Part shown: positions 17,667 to 24,724 of the stretch, piece after piece
Layout of the letters: every line of letters starts with the position of its first letter
Position numbering within the stretch: position 1 is the first letter of the stretch
DNA from: Bradyrhizobium sp. Rc3b
GTDB taxonomy: Bacteria > Pseudomonadota > Alphaproteobacteria > Rhizobiales > Xanthobacteraceae
DNA length: 64,000 bases
Direction of reading: 5' to 3'
Assembly (NCBI RefSeq): GCF_900114915.1
Contig: NZ_FOUS01000019.1
Span: 62,001-126,000 of the forward strand
The notes under the pieces: generated by a model
What the model was told of the DNA's origin: nothing
Databases searched by the model: none
The model's input: the letters and a program-made list of their open reading frames with translations, nothing else
Made by a program: the position numbers and the translations under genes

Positions 17667-17966
17667 TCAGATCGAATCCCAATTGTCCATCGGAAGATCC
17701 CTCATCTCCGGATGTTGCTTGAGGATCTGAATGACGTCGATGCTGGGGTGCTCTTTGAGCGCTTCCGCGACGCAGTGATTGACGTATTTGCGACGCGACA
17801 GCCATGCGATCTTCTTGCCCTTGGCCTCGGCTTTGCAGGCGGCGATCGCCTGTTTCACGGCAACCTTTTGTGCCTTGGTCAGTGGAGGAGCGGCAGCCTC
17901 GGCCGCCGCGCCGGCGAAAGCGATGGAGATCAAGCACGTCGACAGAGCTGTGATCAAACGAGACAT
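17667..17966 (-). CDS. PsiF-like small periplasmic protein
   Basis: Ninety-nine residues with a clear signal peptide (LITALSTCLISIAFAGAAAEA) and a mature part carrying two cysteines in the order CKAEAKGKKI, RRKYVNHCV. That pattern recalls the C-x(n)-C helical repeat of PsiF-type proteins, which are periplasmic and of unknown biochemical role. A GGGGGAG site lies seven bases before the ATG. It is tail to tail with the cytochrome fusion gene, only seven bases apart. The C-terminus (EHPSIDVIQILKQHPEMRDL) is not part of the family as I know it. The assignment is suggestive only. Confidence 0.7.
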   Translation of the reverse strand: MSRLITALSTCLISIAFAGAAAEAAAPPLTKAQKVAVKQAIAACKAEAKGKKIAWLSRRKYVNHCVAEALKEHPSIDVIQILKQHPEMRDLPMDNWDSI

Positions 17967-18018
17967 GGTGATGCTCCCCCTGGTTTCCTGCCCCTGCGTA
18001 GATGTCTGGTGGTCTTGT

Positions 18019-20103
18019 CTAGTCCTTGCCCTCGCGCTGACGTAGGTAGTCGTCCGTGGTTCGCGGTGGCGTGCGTTCGGGAACGCCCTTGAACGGATTG
18101 AACTGCTGCTCGCTCATGACGATGACGCGGCAGTCGGCGCACATCCTGAGTGCCTCGATCCGTTTGTCGCCGGCGGGATACATCCAGTGCCGCCCCTCGA
18201 GCTTGGCGGCGATCCGGTCGATCGCGCTTTTGACGCCAAAGGCCGTGCCGCAGCGGACACAGAGCGCGGGCTCCTCTTCCTTGATGACCGCGGCGGGTGC
18301 GCGGGCGGCGCGGAAATCGATCTGCGGCTTGAGCGTGATGACCTTTTCCGGACAGGTGGTCTGGCACAGGCCGCACTGCACGCAGGCATCCTCGATGAAT
18401 TTCAGCACGGGCCGCTCGGGGTCGTCGCGCAGCGCGCCGGTCGGGCAGGCGGAGACACACGAGAGACACAGCGTGCAGCCGCCCGTGTCGACGCTGATCG
18501 CGCCGACTGGTGCGCCCTGCGGCAGCGCAATCACGTCCACCGGCTTTGGCGCAAGGCGATGCAGCTCGCTGAGGCCGAAGCGCAGGAGGTCGCGCCGCTT
18601 GCCGACGGTCTTGAAGGTCGCCGGTGTTGCGACCGCCGCAAGCGTGCCGATGCCAGTCAGATGGCCGCCGAGCGCGTCAGGGTCGTCGGTCTCGATCGTG
18701 GCGACGCGCTGGCCCTCAAATCCGAGACCGCCAAGGATCGCATCGGCAATGCCGATCGTCTGCGATAGTCCGGTCACATCGTGGCGCGGCTTTGCGCGCA
18801 GCAGGAAGCGCACGGCTGTTACGCCATAAGCGAATGCTCCGACGATCGCTTCCAGCCCGACCTGCGTGAGTTCGTTGACGACAAAGGGAAGCACGTTCGC
18901 CGGAAGACCGTCGCCATGTCGTGCCAGAGCATCGATCAGCGGTGTGCCGTGCGGGCCGTCATGGAACAGCAGCACCGCGTTGGCGCCGCCGGCTTCGTGG
19001 TAGGCGAGCAGCATGGCGCGAATTCGTTGAAGCTGCGTATCGGCAGGCGGCAACGTGTAAGATGCAGCGCCGGTCGGGCAGGCGGCGGCGCATTGCCCAC
19101 AGCCCGCGCAGATGTTCGGGTCAACAGCGACATGACCGCCAGCGGGCGTGATTGCGCCGGTCGGGCAGAGATCGAGGCAGCGATGGCACCCCGTGCGCTT
19201 CGAGCGCGAATGGGCGCAAAGACCGGGCGTAACGTCGACATATTTCGGCTTGTCGAAGCTGCCGACGAGGTCGCGTGCGGCGAGCACGGCGCGCAGCACC
19301 GCGGCGGGATCGTTCGGGTCGGCGCGGAGATACCCGTCGCGCAGGTCATGTGCGGGAAAGAGTGGCATTCCGCCCGAAAGGTCCAGCACGATATCGCAGT
19401 GCGACGTCACTCCGTTTCGGGGAGCGTCAAGCACGTAGCGATCGCGCGAGGAGGGGCGGGGCCTGGCATAATCGTCGATCGCAAGCTCGAAGGCGCCAAA
19501 GTGTCCTTTTGCGGCGCTGATGGTGCCCCTCACTATCGGGAAGACCGTTGCCGCCTGCGGCACGGTGTCACTGATCTGCTTCAGCATGACCGTGACGTCG
19601 AGGTGATCCGCAAGCAGCCGGCCGGCCTCGATCGCGGCTTCGTCGCGCCCATAGATCAGGATCACGCCGTCGCTCGACAGGGTGACCAGCGGATAGTCGG
19701 GCGCCGGGATAGAGGCGGCCGCCAACAGGGCGGCCATTTTCGCCCCGGTGCGCGCCCCTTCGTGTGACCAGCCGGCCGTCTCGCGGATATTGACAAAGCT
19801 GATCGCCTTGGCTCGTTCGCCCGCCTCGTGCGAAAACTGCGCGGCCTGCTGCGTGCAGGCGACCGTCAGCGGGCCAGTCTCCGCGGCTGCCGTGCGGAAA
19901 TGATCGAGCTCGGGCCCGCAGAGATGGCGAAAGCCTCTGATCTCGCTGTTGGGGCATCCTCGCCGGATCGTGGCCACGTCAAGACGCATCGTGTCTTCGC
20001 ACGAGCAGATCAGGACGGTCTTCGATGGCTGTTCCAGGTTGACCCCTCCGCCATTCGGGCGCCGACGACGGACTCGCGCCGACCCTTCGCCTCGTATAGA
20101 CAT
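18019..20103 (-). CDS. polyferredoxin-like multi-[4Fe-4S] protein
   Basis: A 694-residue cytoplasmic iron-sulfur protein. The N-terminal part starts with ICSCEDTM and contains FRHLCGPEL, features of proteins related to heterodisulfide reductase/polyferredoxin modules. Two ferredoxin domains follow: one near residues 295-345 (CHRCLDLCP, CAGCGQCAAACP) and another near 540-590 (CTLCLSCVSACP, CVQCGLCQTTCP). Then come two CxxC knuckles (CVRCG, CADCR). It should carry several [4Fe-4S] clusters for electron transfer. The gene is divergent from the five-gene accessory operon, 65 bases apart, and is regularly found with formate dehydrogenase loci of this type in rhizobia (from memory). ATG 20103 lacks a strong ribosome-binding site, so a shorter start cannot be excluded. 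Confidence 0.8.
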   Translation of the reverse strand: MSIRGEGSARVRRRRPNGGGVNLEQPSKTVLICSCEDTMRLDVATIRRGCPNSEIRGFRHLCGPELDHFRTAAAETGPLTVACTQQAAQFSHEAGERAKAISFVNIRETAGWSHEGARTGAKMAALLAAASIPAPDYPLVTLSSDGVILIYGRDEAAIEAGRLLADHLDVTVMLKQISDTVPQAATVFPIVRGTISAAKGHFGAFELAIDDYARPRPSSRDRYVLDAPRNGVTSHCDIVLDLSGGMPLFPAHDLRDGYLRADPNDPAAVLRAVLAARDLVGSFDKPKYVDVTPGLCAHSRSKRTGCHRCLDLCPTGAITPAGGHVAVDPNICAGCGQCAAACPTGAASYTLPPADTQLQRIRAMLLAYHEAGGANAVLLFHDGPHGTPLIDALARHGDGLPANVLPFVVNELTQVGLEAIVGAFAYGVTAVRFLLRAKPRHDVTGLSQTIGIADAILGGLGFEGQRVATIETDDPDALGGHLTGIGTLAAVATPATFKTVGKRRDLLRFGLSELHRLAPKPVDVIALPQGAPVGAISVDTGGCTLCLSCVSACPTGALRDDPERPVLKFIEDACVQCGLCQTTCPEKVITLKPQIDFRAARAPAAVIKEEEPALCVRCGTAFGVKSAIDRIAAKLEGRHWMYPAGDKRIEALRMCADCRVIVMSEQQFNPFKGVPERTPPRTTDDYLRQREGKD

Positions 20104-20168
20104 TATTCATCGGGAAGAAAAGGAAAGCGGAGGACGGCCTGACGTCGACCCCTGTCAGCCACGTTTCC

Positions 20169-20894
20169 GTGGCGGAACCGATCCATCTGCCGCCGCCGTT
20201 CACATTGGTGCGGTTGCGCGAGAGTGGCGACGCTTTTGCCCAAGCATGCCGCATTGCACCGGAGAGTGGCGCCGGCACGCTCGTCTACGTTGGGCGCTTT
20301 GACCTGGCGGAGTTCGCCGTGGTGCTCGAGCCGGCTGAGCCGCTGCGCAGCGCGCGACGCGCGTTCTACGCCGGCATGGTCGCGCTCACCGATGCCCTGC
20401 GCGCCTACGCGCCGCCGAGCAAGTCGATCGCGATCGGCTGGCCGGACGCCGTCTGGATCGACGGAGGTCTGGTCGGCGGCGGCCGCATGGGGTGGCCTCT
20501 CGCGGCCGTTGAGGAGGAGCCGTCGCCGTGGCTGGTGTTCGGCGCGATGATCCGGACGATTGCCATGAATGACGACGAGCCTGGTGTTCATCCGCTCGCC
20601 TCGGCGCTCGACCTGGAAGGCTTTGGTGAGGCCGGCGCGGCGCAGATCACAGAGAGCTTTGCCCGGCACCTGATGCTGGCATTCGATGGCTGGCAGGCGG
20701 ACGGTTTTGACGGCGTCGCGCGCGAATATCTGTCCCGCATGCCCCGTGAACGGCAGACCATTCAGCGCATCGACGATCGCGGCAGTCTGCTGACGCGCCG
20801 GATTGGGGCGAGCGCGATCGAACGTGGCGACCTCGTGCAGGCGCTCGCGACCCCATCCTGGCTCGATCCGGCAATCGGAGGGCCGCGGCTGTGA
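20169..20894 (+). CDS. biotin/lipoate-protein-ligase-like protein
   Basis: A 241-residue protein resembling the catalytic core of biotin/lipoate protein ligases. It opens with PPPFTLVRLRESGDAF and has LVYVGRFDLAEFAVVLEPAE, the strand segment SIAIGWPDAVWIDGGLVGGG, and MGWPLAAVEEEPSPWLVFGA. The biotin-ligase signature GRGRxG is absent, so ligase activity is doubtful. It starts at GTG 20169 and its end overlaps the next gene by four bases. It heads five translationally coupled genes upstream of the formate dehydrogenase operon, so a role in maturation or regulation of that enzyme is likely but not demonstrated by the sequence. Confidence 0.75.
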   Translation: MAEPIHLPPPFTLVRLRESGDAFAQACRIAPESGAGTLVYVGRFDLAEFAVVLEPAEPLRSARRAFYAGMVALTDALRAYAPPSKSIAIGWPDAVWIDGGLVGGGRMGWPLAAVEEEPSPWLVFGAMIRTIAMNDDEPGVHPLASALDLEGFGEAGAAQITESFARHLMLAFDGWQADGFDGVAREYLSRMPRERQTIQRIDDRGSLLTRRIGASAIERGDLVQALATPSWLDPAIGGPRL

Positions 20895-21430
20895 AACTCC
20901 TGCGCACCATCGCGCTCGATCCCTCCGACACATTCGTGTTTGATGTGGCGGCGGAGCCGGGCGAATGGGCTGTCTCCGGCGTTTTCCGCTTTTGGGATCG
21001 CGATGCTGCGAAGCTCGAGGGAAAGGCGCGCGCGGCTTTTCGCGGCGGTTTCCTCGGGGTGCAATCCTGGGGCTGGTCGACGCTGGCGCAGATCGTTCCG
21101 GCCACCGAGGACGATTACCGCAGCCTGGTCGATCTCCTTGCCGGGCAACTGGTCGATCGTTTCGGCGCGCCGGATATGGCGGCCGCGAAGAGCGCCGCAG
21201 AGGAGGAGGTAGCGTTTTCGCAGTCGCTCTGCAGCCATCCGATCAGCTCCCTTGTTGCGGTGCACCGGGCCGTAAGCGACGGCGAGGTTCGCGAGTCCTT
21301 CCGCCGACTGCAACTGCGCGAAGGGCAGGGGCACGGCAAGGCGTTCTCGTTCATGGAAATGGAGGACGACATCGAGCCTGACGGCAATCTCAAGCTTGTG
21401 GATCTGGGCCGGAGGCCAACCGCCAGATGA
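20891..21430 (+). CDS. DUF6505-like protein of formate dehydrogenase locus
   Basis: A 179-residue cytoplasmic protein with no transmembrane segment or signal. Recognisable features are DPSDTFVFDVAAEPGEWAVS, the aromatic block FRFWDRDAAKLEGKARAAFR and GVQSWGWSTLAQIVPATEDD. I associate it with the DUF6505 family, which travels with formate dehydrogenase accessory genes; the family assignment comes from memory and its biochemistry is unknown to me. It overlaps its neighbours by four bases on each side (ATGA junctions), which implies stoichiometric coupled translation with the ligase-like and DUF6352-like proteins. Confidence 0.65.
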   Translation: MKLLRTIALDPSDTFVFDVAAEPGEWAVSGVFRFWDRDAAKLEGKARAAFRGGFLGVQSWGWSTLAQIVPATEDDYRSLVDLLAGQLVDRFGAPDMAAAKSAAEEEVAFSQSLCSHPISSLVAVHRAVSDGEVRESFRRLQLREGQGHGKAFSFMEMEDDIEPDGNLKLVDLGRRPTAR

Positions 21431-22434
21431 ACGATTTCTGGATTGCCTGCGGCCATCATCTGCTCGATCGCGACGAGGGCGGTGGGCTCCGCGTTACCGA
21501 CGAATTCCTCAAGGCCTATTTTGCCCGTCCCGAGCTGATGCCGCCGGATGATGCGTGTCAGGTCGAACGCCGGCTGCACCGGGAGTTGCTCTCCGATCCG
21601 CGCCAACCGGTCAGCGCCGGCGAAATCGCCGGTATTGCCGACCCCGACGCCCGGGAGAACTGGCAGTTCGTGCTGGCCTTTCGCGATCTCCTGTTGCGGC
21701 ATCCGACGCTCGAAGCCGCTTATCTTGCGACGGTGCGCGCAGGCGCGAACGATCTGCCGCCGCTGTTCGTCAATCAGCTCGTGCACGTCATCCTGCGCAA
21801 TGCGCTCGACGGTTGCGACGATCCGTTCGTGCTGCGCGCGGCTGAACTGTTCTTCCGGGCCCAGCGGATTCTGCCGCATGAGCAGGCCCTGCTGCTCGGC
21901 GACGAGGAGATCGTCGGCGGAATTAGCCCAACTCCGGTGCTCTCGCTGATGTCGATGCTGGGCGCCACGACCGATGCGGTGGTCGATGTCTTGAACGCGG
22001 AGAATGTTGCTGCCTATTGGCAGCGCAGCGACCAGTTCGACATGGCCTTCGACCTCACGGCCGACGGTATGGGGCCGACTGCCCTGGCGCAGGTGATGAG
22101 GCGCTGGCTCTCTCATCTGCTCGGTCTGGACGTCACGATCGAACCGCTGCGCGCACTGCAGGACGCAAAGCTCACCTGGTATGTCGGGCTCGATGCCGAT
22201 GCCACAAGGCTCGGCGATCGTCTCTGGCACGGCGAGGAGCTCGACGGGCCCAGCGCCGACCGTGTGCTCGCGCTGTTCCGCCTCACCTTTGTCGATTCAG
22301 CGCTCGCGCTCGACGATGTCGAGGACGAGCCGGTCTACCTGATCCTGTCGATGTCGGCGGATCAAAAACTGCGCATGAAGCCCCAGAATCTGCTGACAGG
22401 CTTGCCGGTCAAACGTCTGGAGATGGTGACATGA
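21427..22434 (+). CDS. DUF6352-like protein of formate dehydrogenase locus
   Basis: A 335-residue soluble, mostly helical protein. It begins MNDFWIACGHHLLDRDEGGG and includes VTDEFLKAYFARPELMPPDD, ELLSDPRQPVSAGEIAGIAD and a C-terminal MSADQKLRMKPQNLLTGLPV. I recognise the layout as the DUF6352 family found beside formate dehydrogenase genes in alphaproteobacteria. No catalytic motif or cofactor site is visible, and the His pair near the N-terminus and scattered acids do not make a recognisable site. It is coupled by ATGA overlaps to both flanking genes. A chaperone or assembly role is plausible by context only. Confidence 0.7.
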   Translation: MNDFWIACGHHLLDRDEGGGLRVTDEFLKAYFARPELMPPDDACQVERRLHRELLSDPRQPVSAGEIAGIADPDARENWQFVLAFRDLLLRHPTLEAAYLATVRAGANDLPPLFVNQLVHVILRNALDGCDDPFVLRAAELFFRAQRILPHEQALLLGDEEIVGGISPTPVLSLMSMLGATTDAVVDVLNAENVAAYWQRSDQFDMAFDLTADGMGPTALAQVMRRWLSHLLGLDVTIEPLRALQDAKLTWYVGLDADATRLGDRLWHGEELDGPSADRVLALFRLTFVDSALALDDVEDEPVYLILSMSADQKLRMKPQNLLTGLPVKRLEMVT

Positions 22435-22946
22435 GCCCCGCGGCGCTGCCATTGCTGTCGATTCCGGTCGGTGTCGTGGTGGAGCGGCGCAAGGCCGACT
22501 CTCCTTGGGTCGATTTCATCTGGCGTGGCGTCGCCATCCTGCCGGACGAGCCCGCCACGAGACCCTGGACCGTGCTTCGCGAGCAGGACGGCACGACGCT
22601 GTTCTATGCCGGAAGCGCGACCGTGGATCTTTATCCGTCCGAGACGGCGCGCTATCGCGACAATCTCGCCTCCGGCAGTCCGAGCATCTGGATTGTGCTG
22701 TCGCCCTCGGAAGGCGCCTGGCCCTATGCCATCGCCGCGGTTACCGCCGATCCCGCGGAGGGCGAGGGGTTTACCGAAGCCGCCGACAATCTCGTCGAGG
22801 CCGTGCCGATGCCGGAGGTGCTGCGCGAAGTCATTGAAAGGTTCGTGGCCGAGCACCATGTCGAGCGGGAATTCGTCAAACGCGAGCGGCGCCGCGCCGA
22901 CCCGGAGGCGTTGGCGCGCCGCGAACATGAAGGCGGACAGGAATGA
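22431..22946 (+). CDS. DUF3305 domain protein
   Basis: A 171-residue protein starting at ATG 22431, which overlaps the previous stop in an ATGA junction; longer in-frame extension upstream lies inside the preceding gene and is rejected. It carries ISIPVGVVVERRKADSPW-like opening features (LSIPVGVVVERRKADSPWVD) followed by FIWRGVAILPDEPATRPW, and the block LYPSETARYRDNLASGSPSI typical of DUF3305. The charged C-terminal helix is rich in Arg/Glu. DUF3305 and DUF3306 proteins occur side by side in formate dehydrogenase loci and are thought to assist the enzyme; no activity is known to me. Confidence 0.8.
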   Translation: MSPAALPLLSIPVGVVVERRKADSPWVDFIWRGVAILPDEPATRPWTVLREQDGTTLFYAGSATVDLYPSETARYRDNLASGSPSIWIVLSPSEGAWPYAIAAVTADPAEGEGFTEAADNLVEAVPMPEVLREVIERFVAEHHVEREFVKRERRRADPEALARREHEGGQE

Positions 22947-23554
22947 GCGACGAGGAGTTCCTTGCACGTTGGTCACGCCGCAAGCATGAGTCGCAGGCGG
23001 AACCGGCGAAGCCTGCCGAGGCGCAGCCCGCGCCGCCGCCCGAGGCCAAGGACAACGAGAGCGAGGTCGATCTCTCGATGCTGCCGTCGATCGACGAGAT
23101 CAACGCTGCGACCGACGTCACCGCGTTCCTGCGCAAGGGTATTCCGCAGGAGTTGAGCCGTGCGGCCCTTCGCCGCGCCTGGGCGGCCGATCCCGCCATT
23201 CGCGACTTCATCGGGCTCGCGGAGAATGCGTGGGACTTCAACGATCCGACCGCGATGCCGGGTTTTGGGCCGCTCGATTGCTCTTCGGAGGAACTGGCCG
23301 CACTCGTCGATCGCATCGTCGGCGGGGTGCGTGAGGCAGTCCGATCCCTCCCCGAGGCGTCGATTGAAACTGCGGATTCTTCAGCGCATTTGCATCAAGC
23401 CGATTCGACAGCCGTATCCGACGTCGTCGAGCCCCCGATCGAGGCGGAATGCCCAGCGATCCCTGCTGCAGCGCAACTGACGGTGGCGGACAGACCTGCG
23501 GATTTTGCCGAGCCCGTCAGGCCGCGTACGCACGGTGGTGCACTGCCGCACTGA
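22943..23554 (+). CDS. DUF3306 domain protein
   Basis: A 203-residue acidic protein. The N-terminal MSDEEFLARWSRRKHE and the central segment MLPSIDEINAATDVTAFLRK, then LRRAWAADPAIRDFIGLAEN and WDFNDPTAMPGFGP, are the hallmark of DUF3306. A Pro/Ala/Glu-rich linker separates the start from the core, and the last 70 residues are low complexity. It overlaps the DUF3305 gene by four bases, and the pair is conserved as neighbours. It closes the accessory operon; 137 bases with a candidate promoter separate it from the HTH-TorD fusion gene. Confidence 0.85.
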   Translation: MSDEEFLARWSRRKHESQAEPAKPAEAQPAPPPEAKDNESEVDLSMLPSIDEINAATDVTAFLRKGIPQELSRAALRRAWAADPAIRDFIGLAENAWDFNDPTAMPGFGPLDCSSEELAALVDRIVGGVREAVRSLPEASIETADSSAHLHQADSTAVSDVVEPPIEAECPAIPAAAQLTVADRPADFAEPVRPRTHGGALPH

Positions 23555-23597
23555 GCAGCACGACCAAAGACTATAGGCTTGGGCTATGGGCGGGCGA

Positions 23598-23626
23598 TTG
23601 ACGGTTCGTGGAACCGGGATTACGCT
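23598..23626 (+). promoter_or_regulatory. candidate promoter of formate dehydrogenase operon
   Basis: TTGACG (23598-23603) and TACGCT (23621-23626) are spaced 17 bases. A short inverted repeat TGCTTT-N6-AAAGCA (23636-23653) lies between this promoter and the GTG start at 23692 and could be an operator. The match is by eye only. Confidence 0.4.
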
Positions 23627-23691
23627 TCTTCCTAGTGCTTTGTTAGAAAAGCAAAAATCAAGCAGACGGGACTCTTGGATGGGAGGTCCAC

Positions 23692-24471
23692 GTGCGTGAT
23701 GACGGGCTTGATCGTGCGATCGATGCCGCGGGCGGCATCGCCCAGCTTGCGCGCAAAATCGGCATCAGCCAGCCGTCCGTCTCGAACTGGACGCGCGTGC
23801 CCGCACAACGGGTGATTGCGGTCGAAACCGCCACCGGCGTTCCTCGCAACGACCTGCGGCCCGACCTCTACAGCGAACAAGCCGTTTCCTCAGAGCTCGT
23901 CGATCCCGTCGATGCTGCGCGGGCGCAGGAATACGCGCTGCTGGCAATGCTGCTGTCTGCGCCGCCGTCGCGACGATTGCTCGGCCAGCTTTCCATGTTG
24001 ACGGGCGAGGCGACGCCGCTCGGGCGCGCGCATGTTGCGCTGGCTGAGGCGGCCTCAAGCGCTGTCGCGGCGAAAGTCGAGCGCGAATATTTCGACCTGT
24101 TCGTCGGGCTCGGCCGCGGCGAATTGCTGCCCTACGCCTCCTATTACCTCACTGGCTTCCTCAACGAACGGCCATTGTCGCGCCTGCGTGCGGACCTGGC
24201 GGGGCTCGGCATCGAGCGGGTTGCCAACAACTCCGAACCTGAGGATTCCGCCGCCATCCTGTGCGAGATCATGTCGGGCCTTGCCGACGGATGCTTCGGC
24301 GTCTCGCCCGATGCCCAGCGCGCCTTCTTCGAAAAACATGTGTCGCCCTGGATGGCGCGGCTGTTCGCCGACATCGAGAGTGCCGGGAACGCCCGTTTCT
24401 ATCGGGCGGTCGGCGCGCTCGGTCGCACCTTCATCGGGATCGAGACGGAAGCATTCACATTCGCCAACTGA
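23692..24471 (+). CDS. HTH (YdaS/Cro-like)-TorD chaperone fusion
   Basis: A 259-residue two-domain protein. Residues 1-60 form a Cro/YdaS-type helix-turn-helix: RAIDAAGGIAQLARKIGISQ, PSVSNWTRVPAQRVIAVE, ending in the TGVPRNDLRPDLY motif typical of YdaS antitoxin-like regulators. Residues 75-259 are a TorD/DmsD-family chaperone with YFDLFVGLGRGELLPYASYY and the LY-like helix region up to FIGIETEAF. TorD chaperones bind Tat signal peptides of molybdoenzymes and help insert the cofactor. The fusion suggests that formate dehydrogenase maturation is coupled to transcription control. The start is GTG 23692 with GGAGG. It is the first gene of the structural operon. Confidence 0.88.
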   Translation: MRDDGLDRAIDAAGGIAQLARKIGISQPSVSNWTRVPAQRVIAVETATGVPRNDLRPDLYSEQAVSSELVDPVDAARAQEYALLAMLLSAPPSRRLLGQLSMLTGEATPLGRAHVALAEAASSAVAAKVEREYFDLFVGLGRGELLPYASYYLTGFLNERPLSRLRADLAGLGIERVANNSEPEDSAAILCEIMSGLADGCFGVSPDAQRAFFEKHVSPWMARLFADIESAGNARFYRAVGALGRTFIGIETEAFTFAN

Positions 24472-24500
24472 TCGACGCGCGTCGGTCCGGGAGAGATGCG

Positions 24501-24710
24501 ATGAGTGAAGAAACCAAAGCCAAGGTCGGACGCCGCGATTTCTTGCGCAAGGTCGGCATCGGTACGGTCGGCGCGGGCGCGACGCTCGCGACGCCGCTGG
24601 TCGGCTCCGCGCAAGCGGACAGCGAGAACAACGATGAGAAGAGCAAGGCGCGCTACAAGGAATCCGACCACGTGAAGGCCTATTACCGCGTCAATCGCTA
24701 CCCGACTTGA
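24501..24710 (+). CDS. short Tat-signal protein of formate dehydrogenase operon
   Basis: Sixty-nine residues from ATG 24501 (GGGAG upstream). A twin-arginine signal GRRDFLRKVGIGTVGAGATL runs into a hydrophobic stretch ending GSAQADS. The mature piece is only about 25-30 residues, charged, ending DHVKAYYRVNRYPT. Small proteins of this design precede the large subunit gene in many formate dehydrogenase operons and probably escort or cap the exported complex. There are no cysteines or cofactor site. The stop overlaps the region just before the alpha subunit's ribosome-binding site, giving tight coupling. Confidence 0.8.
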   Translation: MSEETKAKVGRRDFLRKVGIGTVGAGATLATPLVGSAQADSENNDEKSKARYKESDHVKAYYRVNRYPT

Positions 24711-24724
24711 GAGGGAGGCCGCCC

